A stretch of DNA of 8,510 nucleotides, from the NCBI GenBank assembly GCA_937907495.1, contig CALESS010000198.1, forward strand, positions 1 through 8,510, given 5' to 3'. Under the pieces are notes generated by a model, which was not told the DNA's origin, did no database searches, and saw only the letters and a program-made list of their open reading frames with translations. Of the stretch, positions 1 to 6,252 are shown piece by piece; positions within the stretch are counted from its first letter, which is position 1, and every line of letters begins with the position of its first letter. Made by a program: the position numbers and the translations under genes. The DNA comes from an uncultured Anaerolineaceae bacterium (lineage in GTDB: Bacteria > Chloroflexota > Anaerolineae > Anaerolineales > Anaerolineaceae).

Positions 1-740
1 ACCCGGATTTGGGCAGGTTCACCTCGGCGGATACCATCGTGCCACAGCCGGGCAATCCGCCGGATTGGGATCGGTATGCGTATGTGCGGAATAATCCGGT
101 TAATTACATTGATCCAAGTGGGCATATGGCTTGCAATAATTGGGATGAGAATGGCAAATGTGTTATTGATGAAGATTGGAGATTAAAACCGGTCCTAAAA
201 AGGAATCTTCCAAAAATCCTAATCCAAAAAATTAATGGAGGAATAACGATTGGGCAAAAAAGGGGGCCGGTAACTTTAGATTATTATAGCGATTACCCAG
301 ACACCACTACAATTCCCTGTAACGGCATTGGTTGTCTTCCACAATTGTTTGAATTGCCACAACGAATAGGTGGCCCTTTCTTTACTCGAATTGAAGAACC
401 TTTGAAAGATAACATTAAATGGAGTTTCAATGTTAAACATACTGCTGGATTATTGTATGTAGAGAATATGGAAATTTCAACTTCAGTGGAAGATAGTTTT
501 CTTGTCAGAATAATATTTGAAAATGGAGAACGAATTGATTCGTTAGAACTAAATTTGAAATTAGATCCCAGATTCGGTGCCAATAGTGTAATTACTGGTT
601 TGCCGCCAGCGTACTCTGGAGAAAACCCACTAATTGTTTCCTTTGAAGTAGTTTGTCTTTACTGCGTTAATTTTGGCAATGGGAATGAAGGATTAAAATG
701 GGTTGGAGAAGAGACCATAACCTATAGGAAAGTTCATTAA
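1..740 (+). CDS. Rhs/YD-repeat protein, 3' end (core end plus variable C-terminal tip); 5' truncated by the window
   Basis: This is the last part of a large Rhs (YD-repeat) protein. The frame is already open at the window edge (first whole codon at 3, reading PDLGRF), so the TTG at 9 is not a start. Codons up to about 125 encode the hallmark end of the Rhs core: DLGRFTSADTIVPQPGNP, then RYAYVRNNPVNYIDPSGH. In known Rhs proteins this core forms a shell around a polymorphic C-terminal tip, often a toxin. Here the tip is about 205 residues (126-737) and begins MACNNWDENGKC. It has several cysteines (a CNGIGC pair, and CLYC near the end) and many beta-prone stretches, and I recognise no toxin family in it. 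Base composition changes sharply after codon 125, from GC-rich core to AT-rich tip, as expected for a swapped cassette. A small lipoprotein gene follows 16 bases later and may be its partner. The Rhs assignment is firm; the tip's activity is unknown. Confidence 0.9.
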   Translation, partial: PDLGRFTSADTIVPQPGNPPDWDRYAYVRNNPVNYIDPSGHMACNNWDENGKCVIDEDWRLKPVLKRNLPKILIQKINGGITIGQKRGPVTLDYYSDYPDTTTIPCNGIGCLPQLFELPQRIGGPFFTRIEEPLKDNIKWSFNVKHTAGLLYVENMEISTSVEDSFLVRIIFENGERIDSLELNLKLDPRFGANSVITGLPPAYSGENPLIVSFEVVCLYCVNFGNGNEGLKWVGEETITYRKVH

Positions 741-756
741 GAGAACAGAAAAGAAT

Positions 757-1254
757 ATGAAAAAAAAACTCCCAATATTGATTATCCTATCCTTAATTTT
801 AACCGCTTGTGGTAATGCAAAAGTAAAAAATGAATTTATCGATCAATTAAATTACTCAAACTTAATAGATGTAAATAATAGCATAGAGCTGAAATTGGAT
901 CCACTGGTAGAAAATACTTTGCTTATAGGTGATATTATTCATATCGAGGTAGTTAATAATTCAAATTCCTCCATCTATTTTCCAGTTGATCGGAATATTC
1001 AGATTTTCATTTTAGATAAGACAAAGGGTTGGCAAAAAATAGATAATTCAATTAATTATTATGGAAATGGAATTATTTTAGCTCCGAGAAACGAAGAAGG
1101 ATTCCATACATCATCAGCAGTATTTATGCCTATGATAGAAAAAGATAATAAAAAAACAAACATTCGAGTGGTTGTAGCAGGTTATCTAGAAAATGGATCA
1201 ATAATTACAGATGAAATTGTATGCTCCTACCTAGATTTAAAATTAAGCCCTTAA
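757..1254 (+). CDS. Small secreted lipoprotein of unknown function, possible partner or immunity protein of the Rhs tip
   Basis: The 165-residue product starts with a lipoprotein signal: MKKK, a hydrophobic run (LPILIILSLIL), then the lipobox LTAC with Cys18 as the lipidation site. It should therefore be anchored on the outer face of the cytoplasmic membrane. The mature part is short and beta-rich. Stretches such as IGDIIHIEVVNNSNSSIYFPVDRNIQIFI suggest a single immunoglobulin-like or beta-sandwich domain; this is inferred from residue pattern, not from a recognised family. It begins 16 bases after the Rhs stop, and an AGAA/AAGAA purine stretch serves as a weak ribosome site, so the two genes are probably co-transcribed. 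Its DNA is strongly AT-rich, like the Rhs tip and unlike the rest of the window. Immunity to the Rhs tip is a position-based guess; an unrelated cargo lipoprotein is equally possible. Confidence 0.7.
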   Translation: MKKKLPILIILSLILTACGNAKVKNEFIDQLNYSNLIDVNNSIELKLDPLVENTLLIGDIIHIEVVNNSNSSIYFPVDRNIQIFILDKTKGWQKIDNSINYYGNGIILAPRNEEGFHTSSAVFMPMIEKDNKKTNIRVVVAGYLENGSIITDEIVCSYLDLKLSP

Positions 1255-1433
1255 AACCCATTTTAACGTCAAAGGGTTTGCATTTATCAGTGGTTGCATT
1301 TACGGGTTGTGTTGGTGGGTGTATACGGTCCCCGAACAATATCGTTTTCAGAGGCTCAATTAATATATCTTTTAGGTCTGAATAGGGTTATTTTAAAAAT
1401 GAAAAATCAATCTTTTAATACACATTCCGCACC

Positions 1434-2015
1434 TTATGAACCGAATAGATAGCATTTTTGAACCTGATCGCCCAGCAATGTAATCACTCGTTCCTGCTCT
1501 GGGCGCAAGTTCAGGAGTTGGCGAAGCAGCACTTGTCCGTTTTGCTTTACCAACAGGATATCCAGACCATCAAAAAGCTGGAAAACCCACCGGATCGTGG
1601 GGCTCTGGGTTGGCTTTCGCCGTTGGTCAGGCACGGTGGTGTTCATCTCCTTGAGCGCTTGCCGCAGCTTACGTTCTGCCAGAGCGTAAATCAGAAGCGA
1701 GAGCCCCATGATCATCAACAAGGCCATGATGCACTCGGGTTTCTTCAAGAACAGGCTGTGGGCGAAGAACAGCGGATCTTTCAAAAAGCGAAAACCACGT
1801 TTCACGGATACACCCTGGTCTTTGTAGTTCTCCAGCAGGGCATTGGCTGGTAGTCGCTCACGGTCCAGATCGTTGGTCGCAACGATGAAACACCCTAAGG
1901 ACTGTTTAGCTTCTTCGATGGCCGTTGGGCTTTCTTCTACGCCACCTTCCAACTGGTAGCCCACCACTTCTTTTTGATCTTCCGCTGTCGGGCGGCCTCG
2001 TTTGGGATACTGCAT
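1434..2015 (-). pseudogene. IS1634-family transposase, C-terminal remnant
   Basis: This minus-strand frame encodes about 190 residues matching the C-terminal part of IS1634-type DDE transposases. Landmarks in order are YPKRGRPT, CFIVATNDLD, LLENYKDQ, RGFRFLKDPLFFAHSLFLKK, a hydrophobic stretch (ECIMALLMIMGLSLLIYALAER), TVPDQRRKPTQSPTIRWVFQLF and a short end ...KCYLFGS. Full-length members are usually several hundred residues longer at the N-terminus, so the DDE aspartates and the DUF4277-like front are gone. The open frame continues to an ATG at 2138, but residues upstream of about 2010 are the reverse of an Rhs fragment and two palindromes, not transposase. In the motif normally read V-E-R-G-F-R-F-L-K the glutamate is replaced by lysine (codon 1800-1802), which would remove the third catalytic acid. 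No terminal inverted repeats could be paired because the other end is missing. It is almost certainly inactive. Confidence 0.85.
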
Positions 2016-2030
2016 CACCGCAACGGCTTG

Positions 2031-2090
2031 GGGGAGGTGCGCTATTCCAGCGGCAGCCTGCCCACCCGATACACCTACACCGGGCAGTAC
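2031..2090 (+). pseudogene. Orphan fragment of Rhs core
   Basis: Read on the plus strand from 2031, these 20 codons give GEVRYSSGSLPTRYTYTGQY. That is the conserved Rhs core segment normally lying a few dozen residues before the DLGRFTSADTIVP motif. There is no start, and the frame runs straight into unrelated palindromic repeats at 2091, so it cannot make a protein. The residue pair before it reads better as A-W-G in the neighbouring frame (2026-2034), which hints at a one-base loss in the G run, but the true left edge is unclear. The opposite strand immediately to the left is the IS1634 remnant. The fragment is therefore debris of an Rhs gene cut by insertion and rearrangement. Confidence 0.75.
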
Positions 2091-2094
2091 GCAA

Positions 2095-2113
2095 GGTGCG
2101 TCGGAGACGCACC
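2095..2113. repeat. Short perfect palindrome, REP-like
   Basis: Arms GGTGCGTC (2095-2102) and GACGCACC (2106-2113) are perfectly complementary around a GGA loop. The sequence GTGCGTC...GACGCACCCTAC resembles small palindromic repeats found scattered in many bacterial genomes near Rhs and IS debris; this comparison is from memory. Neither strand has a T-run after it, so it is a poor intrinsic terminator. Confidence 0.6.
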
Positions 2114-2123
2114 CTACCCTGCT

Positions 2124-2158
2124 TGTACAAATCTGCAATTGGAATGCAGAGTTGTACA
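2124..2158. repeat. Imperfect inverted repeat just after the exporter stop codon
   Basis: Arms TGTACAAATCTGCA (2124-2137) and TGCAGAGTTGTACA (2145-2158) pair over 14 positions with one mismatch and a 7-base loop. The right arm lies two bases beyond the stop of the minus-strand ABC exporter, so the hairpin would form at the 3' end of that transcript and could stabilise or end it. There is no U-tract after it on the minus strand. A mobile palindromic repeat is at least as likely as a terminator. Confidence 0.55.
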
Positions 2159-2160
2159 GA

Positions 2161-4143
2161 TTAATTTCCCTCCGCGGCGCGGTTGAATTGGGTCTGGTAC
2201 AGGTGGGCGTACAGGCCGCCCTGGGTCAGCAGTTCGGCGTGGCGGCCGCGCTCCACAATGCGCCCGCGGTCCATCACCAGGATCAGATCCGCCGCCAAAA
2301 TGGTGCTGAGGCGGTGGGCGATGACGATGCTGGTGCGCCCCGCCATCACCCGCTTGAGGGCATCTTGAATCAGGGCTTCTGATTCGCTATCCAGCGAGCT
2401 GGTGGCTTCATCCAACACCAGGATGCGCGGATCCTTGAGGATGACCCGCGCCAGGGCGATGCGCTGCTTTTCCCCGCCGCTCAGGCGGTAGCCGCGTTCG
2501 CCAACCACCGTATCGTACCCCTCCGGCATTTCGTGGATGAAATCGTGGATGTTGGCTGCCCGGGCGGCGGCTTCCAGCTCGGCCTGGGTGGCATCCAGCC
2601 GGGCGTAGAGCAGGTTGGTACGGATGGTATCGTGGAAGAGGTGCGTTTCCTGGGTGACCATGCCGATCTGCTCGCTGAGCGAATCGAGTGAGACATCCCG
2701 CAGGTCGTGCCCATCCAGTAAAATGCGGCCTTGCAGCGGGTCATAGAGGCGGGGGATCAGGTAGGTGAGGGTGGTTTTACCGGCGCCGCTGGGGCCCACC
2801 AGGGCCGCCAATTGGCCGGGCTGGACGGTGAAGGTGATCTGCTGGAGGGCGTGTTCGCGGGCTTGCGAGCGCACGGCGCGTTCCACCTCGTCGGCAGGTT
2901 CCGGCAGGGGCTCGGCGGCAGATTTGTTCTGCGGGCCGGGTTTATTGGAGAGCACCGCCACCACATTGTCCATTTGGCCGGGCCGGCTGACGTAATTGAG
3001 CAGGCGGGCGCCTTCCCGCTCATACTGGAAAGAGACCTCCTCAAAGGTCAGCTCTCCGCGCACGTTGTGCAGCACCACGGCAGCGGGGGGAGAGTCAATT
3101 TCAATCGGCAGATCCAGCACTTCAAAGACCCGCTCAAAACTAACCAGCGAGGTGGCAAAATCCACCGGGGCGTTGGTGAGCTGCTGCAAGGCGCCATACA
3201 AACTGTGCAGGTAGGATCCAAAGGCCACAATGGTGCCGATGGTGAAGGAGCCGCGGATGACCATGCCGCCGCCGATGCCGTAGATCAGGGCTGAACCGAT
3301 TGCGCTCAGCAGGCCGATGATGGCGAAGAAGATCGTGCCCCACATGGCGCGGTTGATGCCCAGGTTTTGCACCTCGGCCGCCCGGCTGCGGAAGCGTTCA
3401 ACTTCCTCATTGCGGCGGCCAAAAAGCTTGACCAGCAGCGCCCCGCCGATGTTGAGGGTCTCGTTCATCATGGCATTCATCGAAGCGTTTGCCTGCAACT
3501 GCTGGCGGGCGATATCGCGCAGTTTCCCCGCCAGGGCACGGGCGGCCAGGATGAAGAGCGGCAGGATGCTGATGCTGATGAGGGTCAGGCGCCATTCCAT
3601 GCTTAACATCACCAGCAGCACTGCCACGGCCTGGATGATGTTGGTGAGGATGGCAACCGCAGTGTTGCTAATGGCGTTCTGAGCGCCTACCACGTCGTTA
3701 TTCAGGCGGCTCATCAGTTCGCCAACCCGGGTGTGGGTGAAAAAGTGCAAAGACATGCGTTGCAGGTGGGCGTAGAGCGCCCGGCGCAGGTCGAAAATGA
3801 CACCCTCGCCCACCCGCACATTCATGCGGCGGTTGATGACGTTGATGACCCCGCTCAGGAGCGGCAGCACCAACAACGCCAGCGAGAGCCAGATCAATCG
3901 CTGGATATCCCCGCCCGGGATGGCTCGATCAATCAGATCCCGCATGATGAGCGGGGTGACCAGGCTGAGGCCGGTGGAGGTCAGGATGATCAGCAGCATC
4001 CCCAGGATGTACCAGCGGTAAGGGGCGGCATAGCCAGCCACCCGTTTTAACAGCTCACGGGTGATGCGCGGCTTTTCCTCCGGGGCGTTAATGACACTGC
4101 CCCAGCCGCCGCGCCCTCCTCCACCGCCGCCTCTCATCCCCAT
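2161..4143 (-). CDS. ABC exporter half-transporter (six-TM domain plus ATPase domain), MsbA/MdlB-like
   Basis: This 660-residue type IV ABC exporter subunit sits in the cytoplasmic membrane and uses ATP to move a substrate outward; the substrate cannot be read from sequence. A glycine-rich start (residues 4-14) leads to a six-helix membrane domain (about 38-330). The ATPase domain has A-loop Tyr374, Walker A GPSGAGKTT (450-458), Q-loop Gln498, signature LSGGEKQ (554-560), Walker B ILVLDEA with Glu579, D-loop SSLD (582-585) and H-loop His610. All catalytic residues are present, so a homodimer could work. Between the A-loop and the next strand (about 376-430) lies an extra segment of roughly 48 residues, rich in Pro, Glu and Ala, that standard exporters lack. 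The ATG directly follows the TAG of the upstream CDGSH gene. The ribosome site GAGGGG (4150-4155) lies inside that gene's last codons, so translation is probably coupled. Confidence 0.93.
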   Translation of the reverse strand: MGMRGGGGGGRGGWGSVINAPEEKPRITRELLKRVAGYAAPYRWYILGMLLIILTSTGLSLVTPLIMRDLIDRAIPGGDIQRLIWLSLALLVLPLLSGVINVINRRMNVRVGEGVIFDLRRALYAHLQRMSLHFFTHTRVGELMSRLNNDVVGAQNAISNTAVAILTNIIQAVAVLLVMLSMEWRLTLISISILPLFILAARALAGKLRDIARQQLQANASMNAMMNETLNIGGALLVKLFGRRNEEVERFRSRAAEVQNLGINRAMWGTIFFAIIGLLSAIGSALIYGIGGGMVIRGSFTIGTIVAFGSYLHSLYGALQQLTNAPVDFATSLVSFERVFEVLDLPIEIDSPPAAVVLHNVRGELTFEEVSFQYEREGARLLNYVSRPGQMDNVVAVLSNKPGPQNKSAAEPLPEPADEVERAVRSQAREHALQQITFTVQPGQLAALVGPSGAGKTTLTYLIPRLYDPLQGRILLDGHDLRDVSLDSLSEQIGMVTQETHLFHDTIRTNLLYARLDATQAELEAAARAANIHDFIHEMPEGYDTVVGERGYRLSGGEKQRIALARVILKDPRILVLDEATSSLDSESEALIQDALKRVMAGRTSIVIAHRLSTILAADLILVMDRGRIVERGRHAELLTQGGLYAHLYQTQFNRAAEGN

Positions 4144-4887
4144 CTATTTCCCCTCTTTTTTAGCATCCCGCTCCGCCTGGGCTTGCAAGGCCGCAGTGTG
4201 GCGGTGGGTGCCATCACAAAGGGGTTTATTGCCTGAAAGGCCGCAGTTGCAAAGGGTAACCCGGTTGCGGGCTTCCATGATCAGGCCATCCGAGCGCTCG
4301 ATTTCGATATAGCCGGTGACGTTGTAAGGCCCGGCGATGGGGCCATCCGAGGTGATTTCGGTGCTGACGGCAATCTGCTGGGGGAGGGTGGGTTCAATAT
4401 CCGCCGGGTCTGGCTCGATGGAATAGGTCAGGGCGCCGCTGGGGCAGCGCTCCACCATGGCGATGAGTAGAGAGCGGGTGGCGGTATCGGCAGTCTCCAG
4501 GACGAACTGCTTGGTCTTTTTGTTGAGCATGCCGCAGAATCCGGAATCCATGCAGAGTGAGTGGTCTTTCTTGACGGTAAGATGGACACCGCCGGGATAG
4601 ACCCGCTGGCGGCTGGCGGTGGGTTCGATACTGGCGGTTTCCGTGCCGTCAAAGTTGATTTTGCGGTGGGTGCCATCACAGAATGGCTTGTTGCCGGAGT
4701 GTCCGCAGCGGCAGAGGGAATAATCTCCCTCGGTTTGGATGGGGCCCTCGTTTTTCCAGGTCAGTGGTTCGCCCAGCTCCGAGACGACCTGCGTTTTTCG
4801 CACCAGGGGGATGCCGCCCTCCACGCGGTAGGGGCCATTCGGCTTGATGCGAATGCGTTTTGGTTTAGGGGGAGTTTGTTCGGTCAT
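4144..4887 (-). CDS. Iron-sulfur protein with CDGSH, Fer4_19 and CDGSH domains
   Basis: The 247-residue product carries three predicted iron-sulfur sites. The first CDGSH motif has Cys59, Cys61, Cys70 and His74 (CRCGHSGNKPFCDGTH), a 3-Cys/1-His [2Fe-2S] site. The middle part (about 100-155) resembles Fer4_19, with Cys112, Cys118 and Cys148 in VERCPSGAL. The second CDGSH motif has Cys213, Cys215, Cys224 and His228. Each CDGSH unit is preceded by a similar GPY-V-G-I/Y strand pattern, so the ends look duplicated. There is no signal peptide, so it should be cytoplasmic; electron transfer or cluster handling is the family expectation. I chose the ATG at 4887 because AGGAG lies 9 bases upstream (4897-4901); the frame is open to 4998, but that extension looks like untranslated leader. 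It is the first gene of an operon with the ABC exporter, with zero bases between them. Confidence 0.9.
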   Translation of the reverse strand: MTEQTPPKPKRIRIKPNGPYRVEGGIPLVRKTQVVSELGEPLTWKNEGPIQTEGDYSLCRCGHSGNKPFCDGTHRKINFDGTETASIEPTASRQRVYPGGVHLTVKKDHSLCMDSGFCGMLNKKTKQFVLETADTATRSLLIAMVERCPSGALTYSIEPDPADIEPTLPQQIAVSTEITSDGPIAGPYNVTGYIEIERSDGLIMEARNRVTLCNCGLSGNKPLCDGTHRHTAALQAQAERDAKKEGK

Positions 4888-4980
4888 GGGAAGATTCTCC
4901 TGTGGAATGAAATCTGAAAATGTCACAAGTGAGAGATGGAGCAGGGAAACACATGCCCCGTGGGGAAGATTCTCATCCTT

Positions 4981-5007
4981 ATTGTAAACCACAAACACGC
5001 TTGTCAG
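4981..5007 (-). promoter_or_regulatory. Possible promoter of the CDGSH-exporter operon
   Basis: On the minus strand CTGACA (5002-5007) and TACAAT (4981-4986) resemble -35 and -10 boxes with a 15-base spacer, shorter than ideal. Transcription would start near 4974 and leave a leader of about 87 bases before the ATG at 4887. This is a pattern-based call only. Confidence 0.35.
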
Positions 5008-5044
5008 AGAGACGCGGGGGGAAATTTTGTTGACATTCGTCAGG

Positions 5045-5071
5045 TTGAAAATGCGTTTTATTTGCTATAAT
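5045..5071 (+). promoter_or_regulatory. Extended -10 promoter of the substrate-binding protein gene
   Basis: A consensus TATAAT (5066-5071) is preceded by TG at the extended -10 position (TGCTATAAT, 5063-5071). The best -35 candidate is TTGAAA (5045-5050) with a short 15-base spacer, acceptable when an extended -10 is present. A start near 5078 gives a leader of about 73 bases. The consensus TTGACA at 5030-5035 is too far upstream (30 bases) to pair with this -10. Confidence 0.6.
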
Positions 5072-5081
5072 TATGCTACTG

Positions 5082-5126
5082 CTGAAATTGCATCCGGCAG
5101 TGAGGCGGCAATCCTGCCACCTTCAG
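5082..5126 (+). promoter_or_regulatory. Possible leader hairpin before the substrate-binding protein gene
   Basis: In the predicted leader, CTGAA (5082-5086) can pair with TTCAG (5122-5126), and inside it GGCAG (5096-5100) with CTGCC (5114-5118), giving a nested stem. The pairs are short and match no riboswitch class I recognise, so this may be chance. Confidence 0.2.
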
Positions 5127-5150
5127 ATCCCATCTGTTTTGGAGGAGAGA

Positions 5151-6236
5151 ATGACGTCCAAGAAGTTTAATGTGTTAATGAGTATGGTTTTGCTGGCTGT
5201 CCTGCTATTGACAGCCTGCACCACCCCGGCGGCGACTGATGAACCGGATGTTGCCCCGACCGATGCGCCCGTGGAAATCACCGATACCGAGCTGAACGTG
5301 CTGTGCACCCCGCAGGAGCAGTGGTGCCAGGGCATGAAGCAGGAATTTGAGGCCAAGTATGGCATCACGGTGAACTATGTCCGCATGTCATCCGGTGAAG
5401 CGCTGGCCCGTATCCAGGCGGAAAAAGACAATCCGCAGTTTGATATTTGGTGGGGCGGCCCGATTGACAGTTTTGTAGCGGCCAAGGGTGAAGGTTTGCT
5501 GGAAGCCTATGATTCGCCGAACTATGGCAACCTGGCAGATCCGGCCAAATACAAAGACCCGGATAACTTCTGGGTTGGTGTGTACGTGGGCACGTTGGGC
5601 TTTGCCACCAACACCGATTGGCTTGCCGCCAACCCCGGCGTTGAAGCCCCCACCTCCTGGGACGATTTGCTGAAGCCCGAATTCAAAGGCCAGGTAATGG
5701 TTGCCCATCCCTCGTCCTCCGGCACTTCCTACACTGCCCTCGCCACCGTGCTGCAAATTCGCGGTGAAGAGGCGGGCTGGGAATACCTGAAGCAATATGC
5801 CGGTCAGATTTCACAATACACCAAGAGCGGCGCGGCCCCGGCCAAGTTTGTGGGTCAGGGTGAAGCAGCCGTGGCGATTGTGTTCTCTCACGATATCGTC
5901 AACGAGATCGAAAACAACAAGATGCCCCTCAAATTGACCTTCCCCGAAGAGGGAACCGGTTATGAGATCGGCGGTATGGGTATTCTGAAGGGTGCCAAGC
6001 ACATGCAGGCTGCCAAGTTGTGGTTCGATTGGGCGATCACCCCCGAAGCCCAGGCACTCGGCCCGACGTTTGCCGCCTACCAGGCCCCCACGGTCACCGG
6101 GGTTGAACTCTCTCACCCCGAACTGCTGCAAGTCAACCTGATTGATTATGACTTCCAGTGGGCCGGCACCAACAAGAAAGCCTTCGTTGAGAAGTTCACC
6201 AACGAGATCGCCAATGCGGAGAATTTGAAACAGTAA
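5151..6236 (+). CDS. ABC importer substrate-binding lipoprotein, ferric-iron/AfuA-like class
   Basis: This 361-residue extracellular binding protein delivers a small ligand to the membrane permease encoded next. The signal peptide (MTSKKF, then a hydrophobic run to residue 20) ends in lipobox LLTAC, so Cys23 is lipidated. An acidic, Pro/Thr-rich tether follows, and the folded domain starts near residue 46 (TELNVLC). Family-like landmarks are FDIWWGGPID (98-107), GTLGFATNTDWL, PTSWDDLLKPEFKG (167-180), SSSGTSYT (188-195), GEAAVAIVFSHD (237-248) and the GMGILKGAKH stretch. Cys52 and Cys59 could form a disulfide. The adjacent Tyr pair that binds iron in FbpA is not obvious; F245-S246-H247 lies roughly there, so ferric iron is not assured and an organic or phosphorylated ligand is possible. 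The start at 5151 follows GGAGGAGA (5141-5148); the frame is open to 5073, but that stretch holds the promoter and leader. Confidence 0.88.
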   Translation: MTSKKFNVLMSMVLLAVLLLTACTTPAATDEPDVAPTDAPVEITDTELNVLCTPQEQWCQGMKQEFEAKYGITVNYVRMSSGEALARIQAEKDNPQFDIWWGGPIDSFVAAKGEGLLEAYDSPNYGNLADPAKYKDPDNFWVGVYVGTLGFATNTDWLAANPGVEAPTSWDDLLKPEFKGQVMVAHPSSSGTSYTALATVLQIRGEEAGWEYLKQYAGQISQYTKSGAAPAKFVGQGEAAVAIVFSHDIVNEIENNKMPLKLTFPEEGTGYEIGGMGILKGAKHMQAAKLWFDWAITPEAQALGPTFAAYQAPTVTGVELSHPELLQVNLIDYDFQWAGTNKKAFVEKFTNEIANAENLKQ

Positions 6237-6252
6237 ACAGAAGCTGAAACAC

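Noticed and set aside
1254..1279. AAACCC...GGGTTT inverted repeat after the lipoprotein gene as a terminator
   Set aside because: The stem is only six pairs with a 14-base loop and no T-run follows.
1278..1302. TTGCATTTA occurring twice with a 16-base period
   Set aside because: Only two copies of a nine-base AT-rich word; too little to call a repeat array or binding-site cluster.
2016..2138. Upstream part of the transposase frame as real protein
   Set aside because: These codons are the reverse of an Rhs fragment and two palindromes, so the frame is open by chance.
2731..3294. Plus-strand open frame of 187 codons opposite the exporter
   Set aside because: It lies wholly antisense to the well-supported ABC exporter, has no ribosome site or family motif, and is a by-product of GC-rich codon use.
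4888..4998. N-terminal extension of the CDGSH protein to an ATG at 4998
   Set aside because: The extra 37 residues resemble no CDGSH leader, overlap the likely promoter, and the ATG at 4887 has a clear AGGAG site.
5030..5035. Consensus TTGACA as the -35 box of the binding-protein promoter
   Set aside because: It is 30 bases from the TATAAT, and no good -10 lies 16-18 bases downstream.
5388..5795. Minus-strand open frame of 135 codons opposite the binding protein
   Set aside because: It is antisense to conserved binding-protein motifs and shows no start signal or family resemblance.
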